This document shows positions 17,405 to 25,397 of a stretch of DNA of 64,000 nt, piece after piece. Each line of letters opens with the position of its first letter. Positions within the stretch are counted from its first letter, which is position 1. The position numbers and the translations under genes are program-made. The DNA lies in the NCBI RefSeq assembly GCF_002797555.1, contig NZ_PGFA01000001.1, positions 620,001 through 684,000 of the forward strand, written 5' to 3'. The DNA is from Hymenobacter chitinivorans DSM 11115 (GTDB taxonomy: Bacteria > Bacteroidota > Bacteroidia > Cytophagales > Hymenobacteraceae). Under the pieces are notes generated by a model. It saw only the letters and a list, made by a program, of their open reading frames with translations, made no database searches and had not been told where the DNA came from.

Positions 17405-17650
17405 TTACTTGGTCGTGGAAGCCGGGCACTCGCCCTTGGTAAAGGAGGTCACGCCGGCATTGGTGGCCACGCAGGCGTTGGAGTAGGTCTTGCCGTCGCA
17501 GCCGCACACCGGGTCGTACTGCATGGTGCACACGGCGTCGGGGCGCACTTTGGCCGGGTCGATGCAGGCCGGGGCACTGGCTACGGGCGAGCTGCGGTGG
17601 CAGGCCATCAACGAGAAAAACAGCCCTAGGGCTGCAGCAGATCGGAACAT
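17405..17650 (-). CDS. Kazal-type protease inhibitor-like lipoprotein
   Basis: 81 residues. Lipobox SLMAC (Cys17), then a short linker and the Kazal block [17 protein letters not shown], followed by [13 protein letters not shown]. The block is identical over 17 residues to that in the gene at 16668-16940, so the two are probably duplicates. It is anchored in a membrane and faces the periplasm or outside, where it could block serine proteases. Confidence 0.85.
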   Translation of the reverse strand: MFRSAAALGLFFSLMACHRSSPVASAPACIDPAKVRPDAVCTMQYDPVCGCDGKTYSNACVATNAGVTSFTKGECPASTTK

Positions 17651-17902
17651 AAGGCGAAAGTAAGAAGTGAATATGCCCTAAAACGAGGCGGCTGCAAATA
17701 TGGCGCAGGGAAGTAGATATTTTACTTTGACTATTTTTAGCTTGCGTCCATAACCCGGCCGGCTGGGCTTCGTATAGGCAGGCAGACTGGCCCCGGAGCG
17801 GCTGAGCTTACTTTCCGTATGCCGCCCTGTCCTGACTGCCTAACCCGCACGAACTAGTCCGACCACCACTGTTCAATTGTTCACCCCATTCTCCCTAACA
17901 CC

Positions 17903-18337
17903 ATGTCGTATCACGAAGAAGACAACTCGGGTAAAATCCTTTTGGCTGCTCTGGCCGGTGCCGGCGCTGGTATCATTGCCGGTATGCTGATGGCCCCCGA
18001 TAAAGGCAAAGCAACCCGTGAAAACCTGCGTAGCGCCGCTACCAAATACAGCGGCACGCTGGGCGAGCAGCTCTCCAAATATGGCGAAGAGCTGGACTCC
18101 AAATTCAAAGGTTACGTGGAGAAGCTCGAAGATCTGGGCATCACCGGCGTAGGCAGCAGCCTGAACCTGAAAGGCGACTGGAATGAGTCGAAAGGCAAGC
18201 TGAAGCAGCAGTACGCCCAGCTCACCGACGAAGACCTGGAGTACACCGAAGGCAAAGGCGATGAGCTCGTGGGCCGTCTGCAGGCCAAGCTCGGCAAAGG
18301 CAAGCGTGAAATCACCAAGCTGCTGAACGACCTGTAA
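17903..18337 (+). CDS. YtxH-CsbD fusion protein (stress-type)
   Basis: 144 residues. The N-terminus matches YtxH: a short polar head (MSYHEEDNSGK), a glycine-rich membrane helix (ILLAALAGAGAGIIAGMLMAP) and a charged segment (DKGKATRENLRSAATKYSG). The C-terminal ~55 residues match CsbD: LKGDWNESKGKLKQQYAQLT, DLEYTEGKGDELVGRLQ and a lysine-rich end. YtxH and CsbD are separate general-stress proteins in Bacillus. Here they share one chain, which would tether the CsbD part to the membrane. A strong terminator follows. Confidence 0.85.
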   Translation: MSYHEEDNSGKILLAALAGAGAGIIAGMLMAPDKGKATRENLRSAATKYSGTLGEQLSKYGEELDSKFKGYVEKLEDLGITGVGSSLNLKGDWNESKGKLKQQYAQLTDEDLEYTEGKGDELVGRLQAKLGKGKREITKLLNDL

Positions 18338-18360
18338 GCCCCTGGCGCTTTCAACTTTTG

Positions 18361-18399
18361 AAACGGCCTTGCTCCCACCGTGGAGCAAGGCCGTTTTTT
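18361..18399 (+). terminator. Intrinsic terminator of the YtxH-CsbD gene
   Basis: AAACGGCCTTGCTCC pairs with GGAGCAAGGCCGTTTTTT. It is 20 bp after the stop codon and ends in a six-T run. Confidence 0.9.
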
Positions 18400-18498
18400 G
18401 TAGAACCTTCGGAATATATCCGCGTTTAGATTTTCGAGGCCGCCGCCCCGGGGCCCCACGCTTGACTATCCTTTTCTCACTGCCTACCTTTTTCTAGT

Positions 18499-18879
18499 AT
18501 GAAAGACAACAATGGTAAAATAATCCTTTCCCTGCTGGCGGGTGCCACCGCCGGTGTAGTAGCGGGCCTGCTGCTGGCCCCCGAAACCGGCGAGGAAACC
18601 CGCTCCGGGCTGAAGAAGTCGGCCTCGAAGTGGACCGACGACCTGGGCAAGCTGCTCAAGGACTCCCTGGCCAAAATCAACGCCGCCCAAACCGGGGATG
18701 CTGCCACCAACGCCGGCGACGAAAGCCGCAGCGCCGCCGACGACGTGCTCAACTCCATGAGCCAGGATACCGGCACCAGCTCCCACGCCACCACGGCCGC
18801 CAATACGCCCGGCGCCCCGGCCGAGGAAACTACCAACCCCGAAGCCTCGGGCACGAGCGAGTACGGCCGGACGCTCTAA
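18499..18879 (+). CDS. YtxH domain protein
   Basis: 126 residues. The same design as the neighbour's N-terminus: MKDNNGKIILSLLAGATAG, then VVAGLLLAPETGEETRSGLK. The tail is Ala/Ser/Thr-rich (TGTSSHATTAANTPGAPAEE) and probably disordered. It lacks the CsbD domain. It may be a paralogue of the gene at 17903, separated by that gene's terminator. The first conserved RNA-like element begins within 30 bp of its stop. Confidence 0.8.
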   Translation: MKDNNGKIILSLLAGATAGVVAGLLLAPETGEETRSGLKKSASKWTDDLGKLLKDSLAKINAAQTGDAATNAGDESRSAADDVLNSMSQDTGTSSHATTAANTPGAPAEETTNPEASGTSEYGRTL

Positions 18880-18897
18880 CTTTTTTTCGGCGGACCG

Positions 18898-18905
18898 TAA
18901 CCTTG
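18898..18905 (+). promoter_or_regulatory. Putative -7 box (TAACCTTG) of RNA element copy 1
   Basis: One mismatch from the Bacteroidota TAnnTTTG box. The same 8-mer, at the same 20-bp spacing before a conserved block, precedes copy 2 (19211), which supports a promoter role. No convincing -33 box is seen. Confidence 0.5.
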
Positions 18906-19134
18906 CCGTTGCTACCCCGTTAAAGACACTACAACGAGCTTGAAAGAAGGTCGGAGAAACCGGTAAAGCAAAATTGCCGACAGTAGGAGCTTCTAGCGGA
19001 AACGGTTTATGTGCCGCTAGCAAAATCAGACTTGTCCATCGCACATTTCTTTGCTGCCTCCCGATTGGAAGGGTAAGCAAGTTGTACTTAAGAAAAGCCT
19101 CCCGCGACATTACGCGGGAGGCTTTTCGATTTTT
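18906..19134 (+). ncRNA. Candidate structured RNA, copy 1 of a tandem pair
   Basis: A ~230-nt non-coding element. In order: CGTTAAAGACAC (18918), AGCAAAATTGCC (18968), a hairpin CTAGCGG (18993)/CCGCTAG (19014), then TAGCAAAATC and a terminator whose 14-bp stem AAAAGCCTCCCGCG/CGCGGGAGGCTTTT (19093-19126) is followed by TTTTT. Copy 2 keeps the same blocks in the same order 309-313 bp downstream, with paired changes in both hairpins (see 19219-19446). No open frame spans it well. I do not recognise a known RNA family. Confidence 0.7.
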
Positions 19135-19210
19135 AGGACCTGCCGAACCGGCCTAAAAACAGCCTTGGCAAGCAGTAGCAGCCATTTGATAAATTTTCTT
19201 GCCCGGTTTG

Positions 19211-19218
19211 TAACCTTG
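19211..19218 (+). promoter_or_regulatory. Putative -7 box (TAACCTTG) of RNA element copy 2
   Basis: Same 8-mer and same distance to CGTTAAAGACAC as in copy 1. A TTTG 22 bp upstream (about 19186) could be the -33 element, though the spacing is slightly long. Confidence 0.5.
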
Positions 19219-19446
19219 TTGCCGACCGGCCGTTAAAGACACCATAACCGACTTATAAGAAGTTGGGTTGTCTTGAAAGCAAAATTGCCCGCTGTAGAGC
19301 TTCTACCAGAAATTCAAAACCTCCGGTAGCAAAATCGTACAGGACCAGTGGTAAGCTTCTTTTAGGAATCCCGTTAAGACATCAATAAGTTAGTTATCAA
19401 AAGAAAAGCCTCCTGCGATTATACGCAGGAGGCTTTTCGAGTTTTA
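19219..19446 (+). ncRNA. Candidate structured RNA, copy 2 of a tandem pair
   Basis: Same block order as copy 1: CGTTAAAGACAC (19231), AGCAAAATTGCC (19279), hairpin CTACC (19303)/GGTAG (19325), TAGCAAAATC (19327) and a terminator AAAAGCCTCCTGCG/CGCAGGAGGCTTTT (19404-19437). The hairpin stem reads CTAGC/GCTAG in copy 1 and CTACC/GGTAG here; the terminator stem CCCGCG/CGCGGG becomes CCTGCG/CGCAGG. Both are compensatory changes. The segment between TAGCAAAATC and the terminator is poorly conserved. Confidence 0.7.
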
Positions 19447-19464
19447 TGCCTTGCCCATTCATTG

Positions 19465-19800
19465 GGTGGGTAGGAGCCCCGTAGGTTTTTCCAATAGACC
19501 GCTACAGGTGTAGTGGGCCGCCCCAGGTTTCTCGGGTACCTCGGAACAGGTGTTCCGGACCACCCTAACTTTCTTCGATGACTCGGAACAAGTGTTCTGG
19601 ACCACCGCGAGTTTCTAGGGTGCTTCAGAATACTTGTGCCGGGCCATCCTAAGTTTCTAGGTCGGCCCAAAACGACTGTGCCGGGCCACCCGAAGTTTCT
19701 CGGGTAGTCCGGCACAGGTCTGGTAGGCACCCCCAGGTTTTCACGGGTGCCCGCCAGAGTTCTGATAGGCCCCCCGAAGTTTCTAAGGGTGCCCGCCAGA
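19465..19800. repeat. Array of eight 42-bp hairpin repeats (array B)
   Basis: Seven clear units of exactly 42 bp start on the minus strand at 19800, 19758, 19716, 19674, 19632, 19590 and 19548, with a weaker eighth. Most are imperfect palindromes: the unit 19675-19716 pairs TGTGCCGG with CCGGCACA, and CCCGA with TCGGG around an AAAC loop. Outer arms vary between units but stay paired (TGTTCCG/CGGAACA). There are no spacers. The minus strand stays open as a 14-residue periodic frame (PRNLGWPGT-like), which I attribute to the period, not to coding. It ends 12 bp from the lysS stop. Confidence 0.85.
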
Positions 19801-19811
19801 ACTCGGGCAGC

Positions 19812-21374
19812 TTATTCGCCCGACTCGGGCTTGGGTGCGTTTTCCGACTTGCTGTACTCGGGCTTCATCTGGGGGAAGAACAACACGTCCTGAATCGAGT
19901 TGGAGTTGGTCATGATCATGCTCAGCCGGTCGATGCCGATGCCCAGGCCGGCCGTGGGCGGCATGCCGTACTCCAGGGCCCGCAGGAAGTCCTCGTCGAG
20001 CACCATGGCCTCGGTGTCGCCGCGCTTGCCCAGCTCCAGCTGGTCCTCGAAGCGCTGGCGCTGGTCGATGGGGTCGTTGAGCTCCGAGAAGGCGTTGCAG
20101 ATTTCCTTGCCGTTGCAGATAGCCTCGAACCGCTCCACCAAACCCGGCTTCGAGCGGTGCTTCTTGGCCAGCGGCGACATTTCCACGGGGTAGTCGGTAA
20201 TGAACGTGGGCTGAATCAGCTTGGGCTCCACGTGCTCCCCGAAGATTTCGTCGATGATTTTGGCTTTGCCCATGCTCGGGTCGAGGCCCACTTTGAGCTC
20301 CTTGGCGGCGGCGCGCAGCTCGTCCTCGCTCTTGCCGTCGATGTTGAAGCCGGTGAAGTGCTCAATGGACTCGGCCATCGTGAAGCGCTTCCAGGGGCGC
20401 TGAAAGTTGATGAGGTTCTCACCCACCTGCACTTCGGTTTTGCCGTGCAGGGCCAGGGCTACGCGCTCCACCATTTCCTCCACCAGGTCCATCATCCAGT
20501 AGTAGTCCTTGTAGGCCACGTAGAGCTCCATCTGGGTAAACTCCGGGTTGTGGAACCGGCTCATGCCCTCGTTGCGGAAGTCCTTGCTGAATTCATAAAC
20601 TCCATCGAAGCCGCCCACGATGAGGCGCTTGAGGTACAGCTCGTTGGCAATGCGCAGGTAGAGCGTCATGTCCAGCGTGTTGTGGTGGGTCTTGAAGGGC
20701 CGGGCCGCCGCACCGCCGTACAGGGGCTGCAGAATCGGGGTTTCTACTTCCAGGTAGCCTTTGTCGTTGAGGTAGTTGCGCATGGCCTGCACCAGCTGGG
20801 TGCGCTTGATGAAAGCTTCGCGCACGTGTGGGTTCACCACCAAGTCCACGTAGCGCTGCCGGTAGCGGGCCTCGGGGTCGGTGAAGGCATCGTAGGTTAT
20901 TTTCTCGCCGGTAGCTTCGTCGACCCGCTCTTTTACCACGGGCAGGGGGCGCAGGCTTTTGCTGAGCACCGTCAGGCCCGTTACGTGAATTGAGGTTTCG
21001 CCCACCATCGTGACGAACACGCGGCCTTTCACGCCGATAAAGTCGCCCAGGTCGAGCAGCTTCTTAAACACGGTGTTGTAGAACTCCTTGTCTTCGCCGG
21101 GGCAGATTTCGTCCCGGTTGATGTAGAGCTGAATGCGGCCCGATGCGTCCTGCAGCTCGGCAAACGAGGCCTTGCCCTTCACCCGCACCGACATCAGCCG
21201 GCCCGCCAGGCTTACTTCCTGGAAGTTGTTGAGCTCGGGGTGGTAGTTGTCGAGGATTTCCTGGGCGTAGAAGTTCACATCGAATAGCTCGGACGGATAC
21301 GGTTCAATGCCGAGCTTCTGAAGTTCCTCCAGCTTCTGGCGGCGTATCTGTTCCTGTTCGCTGAGGTGCTGCAT
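19812..21374 (-). CDS. lysS: Lysyl-tRNA synthetase, class II
   Basis: 520 residues, normal length. It charges tRNA-Lys. The N-terminal OB-fold ([20 protein letters not shown]) precedes the class II core: motif 2 in [20 protein letters not shown], motif 3 in [16 protein letters not shown], and the family signature GIDRL. The start fits an N-terminal helix ([18 protein letters not shown]). A TAnnTTTG-type box (TACCTTTG, 21398-21405) lies 24 bp upstream. Confidence 0.97.
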   Translation of the reverse strand: MQHLSEQEQIRRQKLEELQKLGIEPYPSELFDVNFYAQEILDNYHPELNNFQEVSLAGRLMSVRVKGKASFAELQDASGRIQLYINRDEICPGEDKEFYNTVFKKLLDLGDFIGVKGRVFVTMVGETSIHVTGLTVLSKSLRPLPVVKERVDEATGEKITYDAFTDPEARYRQRYVDLVVNPHVREAFIKRTQLVQAMRNYLNDKGYLEVETPILQPLYGGAAARPFKTHHNTLDMTLYLRIANELYLKRLIVGGFDGVYEFSKDFRNEGMSRFHNPEFTQMELYVAYKDYYWMMDLVEEMVERVALALHGKTEVQVGENLINFQRPWKRFTMAESIEHFTGFNIDGKSEDELRAAAKELKVGLDPSMGKAKIIDEIFGEHVEPKLIQPTFITDYPVEMSPLAKKHRSKPGLVERFEAICNGKEICNAFSELNDPIDQRQRFEDQLELGKRGDTEAMVLDEDFLRALEYGMPPTAGLGIGIDRLSMIMTNSNSIQDVLFFPQMKPEYSKSENAPKPESGE

Positions 21375-21397
21375 GAGAATGGTCGTTTATAAGCCTG

Positions 21398-21405
21398 CAA
21401 AGGTA
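21398..21405 (-). promoter_or_regulatory. Promoter -7 box of lysS
   Basis: TACCTTTG on the minus strand, an exact match to TAnnTTTG, 24 bp before the lysS start. The -33 region has no obvious TTG. Confidence 0.65.
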
Positions 21406-21440
21406 GTCTGAAACCTAGATTTTTACACTCTGTCTGAAAG

Positions 21441-21530
21441 AACGTCCTGTCGAGTAAAGCGAGACATCTCTCGTGCAATGGTAATCAGGCTACTATTACA
21501 ACGTCACCACGCAAGATGTCTTCCTACGGT
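21441..21530. repeat. Palindromic element, copy of the GIY-YIG-linked family
   Basis: Arms AGACATCTCTCGTG (near 21462) and CACGCAAGATGTCT (near 21508) pair with two mismatches around an AATGGTAAT...ATTACAACG inner pair. The arm core matches the elements at 57561 and 57942-58031 (GCATCTCGCGTGCTGACGTTGCAAT). It sits in the gap between lysS and the gene at 21628. Confidence 0.7.
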
Positions 21531-21554
21531 TAATCTGCCGGTCCTTAGACAAAC

Positions 21555-21585
21555 AAAAAGCGCCATCCCAAAGGAATGGCGCTTA
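21555..21585 (-). terminator. Intrinsic terminator of the 21628-22668 gene
   Basis: On the minus strand, AAGCGCCATTC and GGATGGCGCTT form an imperfect stem followed by TTTTTG, 43 bp beyond the stop codon. Confidence 0.75.
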
Positions 21586-21627
21586 GGTCTATATGTAGTA
21601 AGGTACACTGTACAAGAGCGGGAAACC

Positions 21628-22668
21628 TTAGGCCGCAATACCCATCGGCTGCTGCGGCTCCTGACCCGTGAGCAGGGGCTCAATGCGGGTATGCAGGCGC
21701 TCAACCACAAAGTTATTCTGCAGGTGCTTGGGCAGCTCGCGCACCAGCTGCTGGTAACGCTCTAGGCCCATGGCCTTGGCAATGTAGCTCTCGTGAATGC
21801 CATTGAGGTAGCTCACAATGTTGAGCAGCGACTGGTGGAAGAGCTTAAAGTCAATTTCGGCTTCCACGTAGCGCTCAATCTCCCGGCTGGTCTGGGAAAT
21901 GCGCAGACGGCCCAGCAAGTCGAAGATGGTGGTGTAGCCCAGGCGCCAGGTAATCTGCTGCCAGTGCGAGGCGGTCCACTTATCGAGCACCTTGCCCGTC
22001 TTCTGGCTGCGGATAGCCGTGTTGGGGTTAGCTTGCACCTGCTGGCGGGTAAGCTGAGCCTTCATCTTGCGCGTGGTGCGCAGAAACTGGCCAATCTGAG
22101 CCTGGGCCTCGATTTCCTTGCCCGCAATGTGCAGGCCCGGCTTGTAACCGGCCAGCGGCAGGCGGTGAATGCTGAAGTCACCGTAAGCCCCGGCGGCGTA
22201 GAATGACACCGGCCGCGGGTAGGCGTTACGCACCACCAAGCGGCCCACCTCCCGCCGAATCAGGGAAGGGTTGTTGGACCGCACCCCGGCCGTGTAGAGA
22301 AAAGCCTGCAAACCCGACAAGATAGTGTGGTAGGCCTGGGGGAAAGTCCAGTGCAGGGCGTTGCGCAGATATTCTTCGTCGCCCAGCTCGGCCGTGGCGC
22401 GCAGGGCATACTCCGTGCTCCAGCAGGCCTGCAACAGCTTGCCGATAGCCTGAATGTCGACTTCCGTCAACTCGGCCTCGTGGGCCCGGAAGAAGGGGAG
22501 GTTCTGCAAGCCACCCGTTGCGTCATCATTCTCCTGAATATGATAATTGATGGCAAAGAAGTAGTTGAGAAACACCTGGGCCGGAATAGACTTGCGCCAG
22601 GTTTCCTCGGCTTGCTTTTGCTCGTCCGTGACGAGCGGAAGGATGTTGTTCTCAGTTGTCGTTGTCAT
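21628..22668 (-). CDS. Hypothetical protein, helical and cytosolic
   Basis: 346 residues from the ATG at 22668; the frame continues to 22725 but adds an unlikely hydrophobic leader. The protein is rich in alpha-helix forming residues and aromatic residues, with repeated patterns such as FLNYFFAINYHIQ and HQSLLNIVSYLNGIHESY. No signal peptide, membrane segment or motif that I can name. The upstream region 22670-22850 is markedly AT-rich compared with the rest of the window. That could mark a promoter or foreign DNA. Confidence 0.6.
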   Translation of the reverse strand: MTTTTENNILPLVTDEQKQAEETWRKSIPAQVFLNYFFAINYHIQENDDATGGLQNLPFFRAHEAELTEVDIQAIGKLLQACWSTEYALRATAELGDEEYLRNALHWTFPQAYHTILSGLQAFLYTAGVRSNNPSLIRREVGRLVVRNAYPRPVSFYAAGAYGDFSIHRLPLAGYKPGLHIAGKEIEAQAQIGQFLRTTRKMKAQLTRQQVQANPNTAIRSQKTGKVLDKWTASHWQQITWRLGYTTIFDLLGRLRISQTSREIERYVEAEIDFKLFHQSLLNIVSYLNGIHESYIAKAMGLERYQQLVRELPKHLQNNFVVERLHTRIEPLLTGQEPQQPMGIAA

Positions 22669-22853
22669 GCTTAGTAAACCGCTAGAGGCTAGTATTAGTT
22701 GCATATTTACTAAAATTATTCGCAATTATCAACGGGCTTATATATGACTGAAATACAAATGATTGTGATGAAAAATAAGAGGATTATCTGGTAAGGTGAA
22801 GGGATTGTTTAAAAGGTCGATTTGCTAATGATATTGGGTTTTATTGTTTGGGC

Positions 22854-22892
22854 AAAAAAGAAGCCTCCGCGTCACTGACGCGGAGGCTTCTT
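22854..22892 (-). terminator. Intrinsic terminator of prc
   Basis: GAAGCCTCCGCGTCA pairs perfectly with TGACGCGGAGGCTTC, followed on the minus strand by a T-run, just after the prc stop at 22911. Confidence 0.9.
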
Positions 22893-22910
22893 CAGTAGCT
22901 GAAGCAAGGC

Positions 22911-25052
22911 TTACAGCTGGTCTTTGATTACGGCTACGGCTTCGCGCAGGGTAATGTCGTTCTTCAGATTCTTGGTGAAACGACCAGCCCGGTTTACTTC
23001 TACCGTGTCGGTGCCAAGCTGGCGCACATCCACGGCCAACGGCGCAATTGCCAGGGGCTGAGCCGCTTTCTGCACGGCCTCATACTTTTCCGATTCTGCT
23101 TTGGCCTGCTCCTGCTCCGCCCGGAAGGCAGTGAGCTTTAGCGAAACCATCGTGTCGTCTTTGCGCTTGCGCATGCGCTGCACCATTTCGTTCATCAGCT
23201 TGAAGCTGGGGCTGCTGGCCACGCGGGCCTGGCTGGCCGTGCGAAGCTTATCGACGGCCGGGGCCCCGCTCCAGGGCTTGTAGCGAGCGGGCGTAATCTC
23301 ATCCCACTTCAGCGGGTAATCCGACTCTTTTTCGCCCTGGTCGAGGTAGCTGTACGCGTCGGGCAAGGCAATGTCCGGCACCACGCCCTTGAACTGGGTC
23401 GAACCCCCGTTGATGCGGTAGAACTTCTGCGTCGTTAGTTTGAGCGAGCCGAAAGGCTTCAGGCTGCCGAAGTCACCCAGCATATCGTCAAGGTCGAAGA
23501 TGCGCTGCACGGTGCCTTTGCCGTACGTATTGGCGCCCATAATCACGCCGCGCTTGTAGTCCTGCATGGCGGCAGCCAGAATTTCGGAAGCCGAAGCGCT
23601 GAACTTGTTGACCAGTACTACCAGCGGGCCGCTGTACTGCACGCGGGGGTCACGGTCGTTAAGGATGCTTGGGGCGCCCTGTGGCGAACGAACCTGCACC
23701 ACCGGGCCGCTTTCCACAAACAGGCCGGCCATTTCTACGGCGTCCTGCAAAGAGCCACCGCCGTTGGAGCGCAGGTCAAAGACGATACCGTCAACTTTCT
23801 CCTGCCGCAGCTTCTCCAGTTCCTTCTTCACATCCTCGGCCGAGCTGCGCCCACCGTTGTCATTGAAGTCGGCGTAGAAGGTAGGCAGGCGCAGGTAACC
23901 GATTTTCTTACCGTTTTCCTGAATCGTAGCCGACTGGGCATAAGTCTCTTTCAGCACCACTACGTCGCGGATGATGGAAATAATCTTCGTGCTGGCGTCG
24001 GGCTTTTTCACCGTCAGGCGCACTTCCGTGCCCTTCTTGCCCTTAATCAGGGCCACGGCCTTGTCCAGGCGTAGGCCTTCCACCGAAACCGGCTCGGCCG
24101 CACCCTGGGCTACGCGCAGAATAATGTCGCCGGCTTTAAGCTCACCCTGGCGGTAGGAAGCCGAGCCCGGAATAACGTCCGATACTTTGATCTGGCCATC
24201 TTTTTCCTGCAGCGAGGCCCCAATACCCTCGAAGCGGCCCGTCATAGCTACGTCGAAGCTTTCCTTGTCGCGCGGGGCGAAATACTCGGTGTGGGGGTCG
24301 TAGGTGTTGGCAATGGTGTTGGCGTACACGGCCAGCCGCTCGTTGGCATCGGTCTGAGCCAGGTCTTTGAACTGCTCATCGAAGTACTTGAGCACCCGCT
24401 TACGGGCTTCAGCTTCCATTTCAGCAGGTGTGCGCATAGGCTCGGAAGTTGTAACGGCCGAGGGCTGAGCGGAAGTGGAGGCCAACGGCTTATCCTTCTT
24501 CTTTTTCTGCTCGTCCATCATTTCCGACACCCGAATCAGGGTTTGGTACTTCAGATATTTGCGCCATTCTTCGCGCTGAGCGGCAGCATCGGCGGCAAAG
24601 ACCATCTTGTCGGCCTCCGTCTCAAACGACTCATCTTTAGTGAAGTCGAAGGGCTTGGCCAGAATGTCGCGGTACAGGGCCTGAATTTCTTTGGTCCGCT
24701 GATCCATGAGCTTGGTGCTCAGGTCAAGGAACTCGTGGGTACCCCGGCGCACTTGGTCGTCGATGTCGTTTTGGTATTTGCGCAGCTGGGCTACATCCGA
24801 CTGCAGCAAGAACTTCTTGTTATAGTCGAGGCGCTTGAGGTAGAGGTCGAATACCCGTTTGGAGAAGTTGTCGTCAACCTTTTCGGGTTGGTAGTGGGCG
24901 GCACTGAGCCCCTGCAGCATGGCTTTAATCAGCACCTCATCTTTTTGGGGTGGACTAGCATCATTGCGCCGGTACAGCTTATAGGAAGCCAGCACGAAGA
25001 CCGCCAGCACCAACGAGGCATACAGGCCTATTTTCAGTCGGGGGGAAGACAT
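22911..25052 (-). CDS. prc: Carboxy-terminal processing protease (Prc/Tsp, S41)
   Basis: 713 residues from the ATG at 25052; the upstream frame to 25118 is an AT-rich untranslated stretch. Single-pass membrane anchor (LKIGLYASLVLAVFVLASY), then the Tsp N-terminal domain, a PDZ domain (FEGIGASLQEKDGQIKVSDV) and the S41 domain with catalytic Ser in NKFSASASEIL and Lys in GKGTVQ. DUF3340-type C-terminal region. It degrades or trims periplasmic proteins by their C-terminus. A TACATTTG box at 25077-25084 is a likely promoter. Confidence 0.95.
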   Translation of the reverse strand: MSSPRLKIGLYASLVLAVFVLASYKLYRRNDASPPQKDEVLIKAMLQGLSAAHYQPEKVDDNFSKRVFDLYLKRLDYNKKFLLQSDVAQLRKYQNDIDDQVRRGTHEFLDLSTKLMDQRTKEIQALYRDILAKPFDFTKDESFETEADKMVFAADAAAQREEWRKYLKYQTLIRVSEMMDEQKKKKDKPLASTSAQPSAVTTSEPMRTPAEMEAEARKRVLKYFDEQFKDLAQTDANERLAVYANTIANTYDPHTEYFAPRDKESFDVAMTGRFEGIGASLQEKDGQIKVSDVIPGSASYRQGELKAGDIILRVAQGAAEPVSVEGLRLDKAVALIKGKKGTEVRLTVKKPDASTKIISIIRDVVVLKETYAQSATIQENGKKIGYLRLPTFYADFNDNGGRSSAEDVKKELEKLRQEKVDGIVFDLRSNGGGSLQDAVEMAGLFVESGPVVQVRSPQGAPSILNDRDPRVQYSGPLVVLVNKFSASASEILAAAMQDYKRGVIMGANTYGKGTVQRIFDLDDMLGDFGSLKPFGSLKLTTQKFYRINGGSTQFKGVVPDIALPDAYSYLDQGEKESDYPLKWDEITPARYKPWSGAPAVDKLRTASQARVASSPSFKLMNEMVQRMRKRKDDTMVSLKLTAFRAEQEQAKAESEKYEAVQKAAQPLAIAPLAVDVRQLGTDTVEVNRAGRFTKNLKNDITLREAVAVIKDQL

Positions 25053-25076
25053 GGAAATCAGAATGAGATGGAAAAT

Positions 25077-25084
25077 CAAATGTA
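25077..25084 (-). promoter_or_regulatory. Promoter -7 box of prc
   Basis: TACATTTG on the minus strand, an exact TAnnTTTG match, 25 bp before the chosen start. It argues against the longer start at 25118, which would lie upstream of the promoter. Confidence 0.65.
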
Positions 25085-25332
25085 AACAAAAGCCGTTCCG
25101 AACCCAGGAACCCGTCACACTGGCGGCTTTAACCCAAAACGCGCAGACAACTACAATAAGTGCCCGGCCCGAACTTTCAATGCTAAGGGTGAAATTTTCA
25201 CCAAGAGGGTTGCACCACGTTCCGCTACGTTGGCTTATGTGAAGCTCCTGGTATTTTCTGAAGCCCTACTGAGACAGTGAGTACAAGGATATACGAAGTC
25301 CGGGGAGAAAAAAGTTGACCGAATGACAAAAT

Positions 25333-25368
25333 AAAAAGGCCTCCCACACGAGGTAGGAGGCCTTTTTT
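25333..25368 (-). terminator. Intrinsic terminator of the stress-protein gene
   Basis: AAAAAGGCCTCC and GGAGGCCTTTTTT form a strong stem, 30 bp past the stop of the gene at 25398. The rest of the gap 25053-25397 holds the prc promoter and nothing else I can support. Confidence 0.85.
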
Positions 25369-25397
25369 AGCAAAAGCTGTCGGGCGTACCCGGAAGC

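Noticed and set aside
19419..19730. A minus-strand 103-residue frame with 14-residue PRNLGWPGT-like repeats
   Set aside because: It needs a GTG start inside the array, covers an RNA terminator at its end and follows from the 42-bp period. No coding evidence beyond the frame.
19465..19800. CRISPR array
   Set aside because: Units are contiguous and diverged, without unique spacers, and no cas genes are in the window. Array A at 3620-3890 is rejected on the same grounds.
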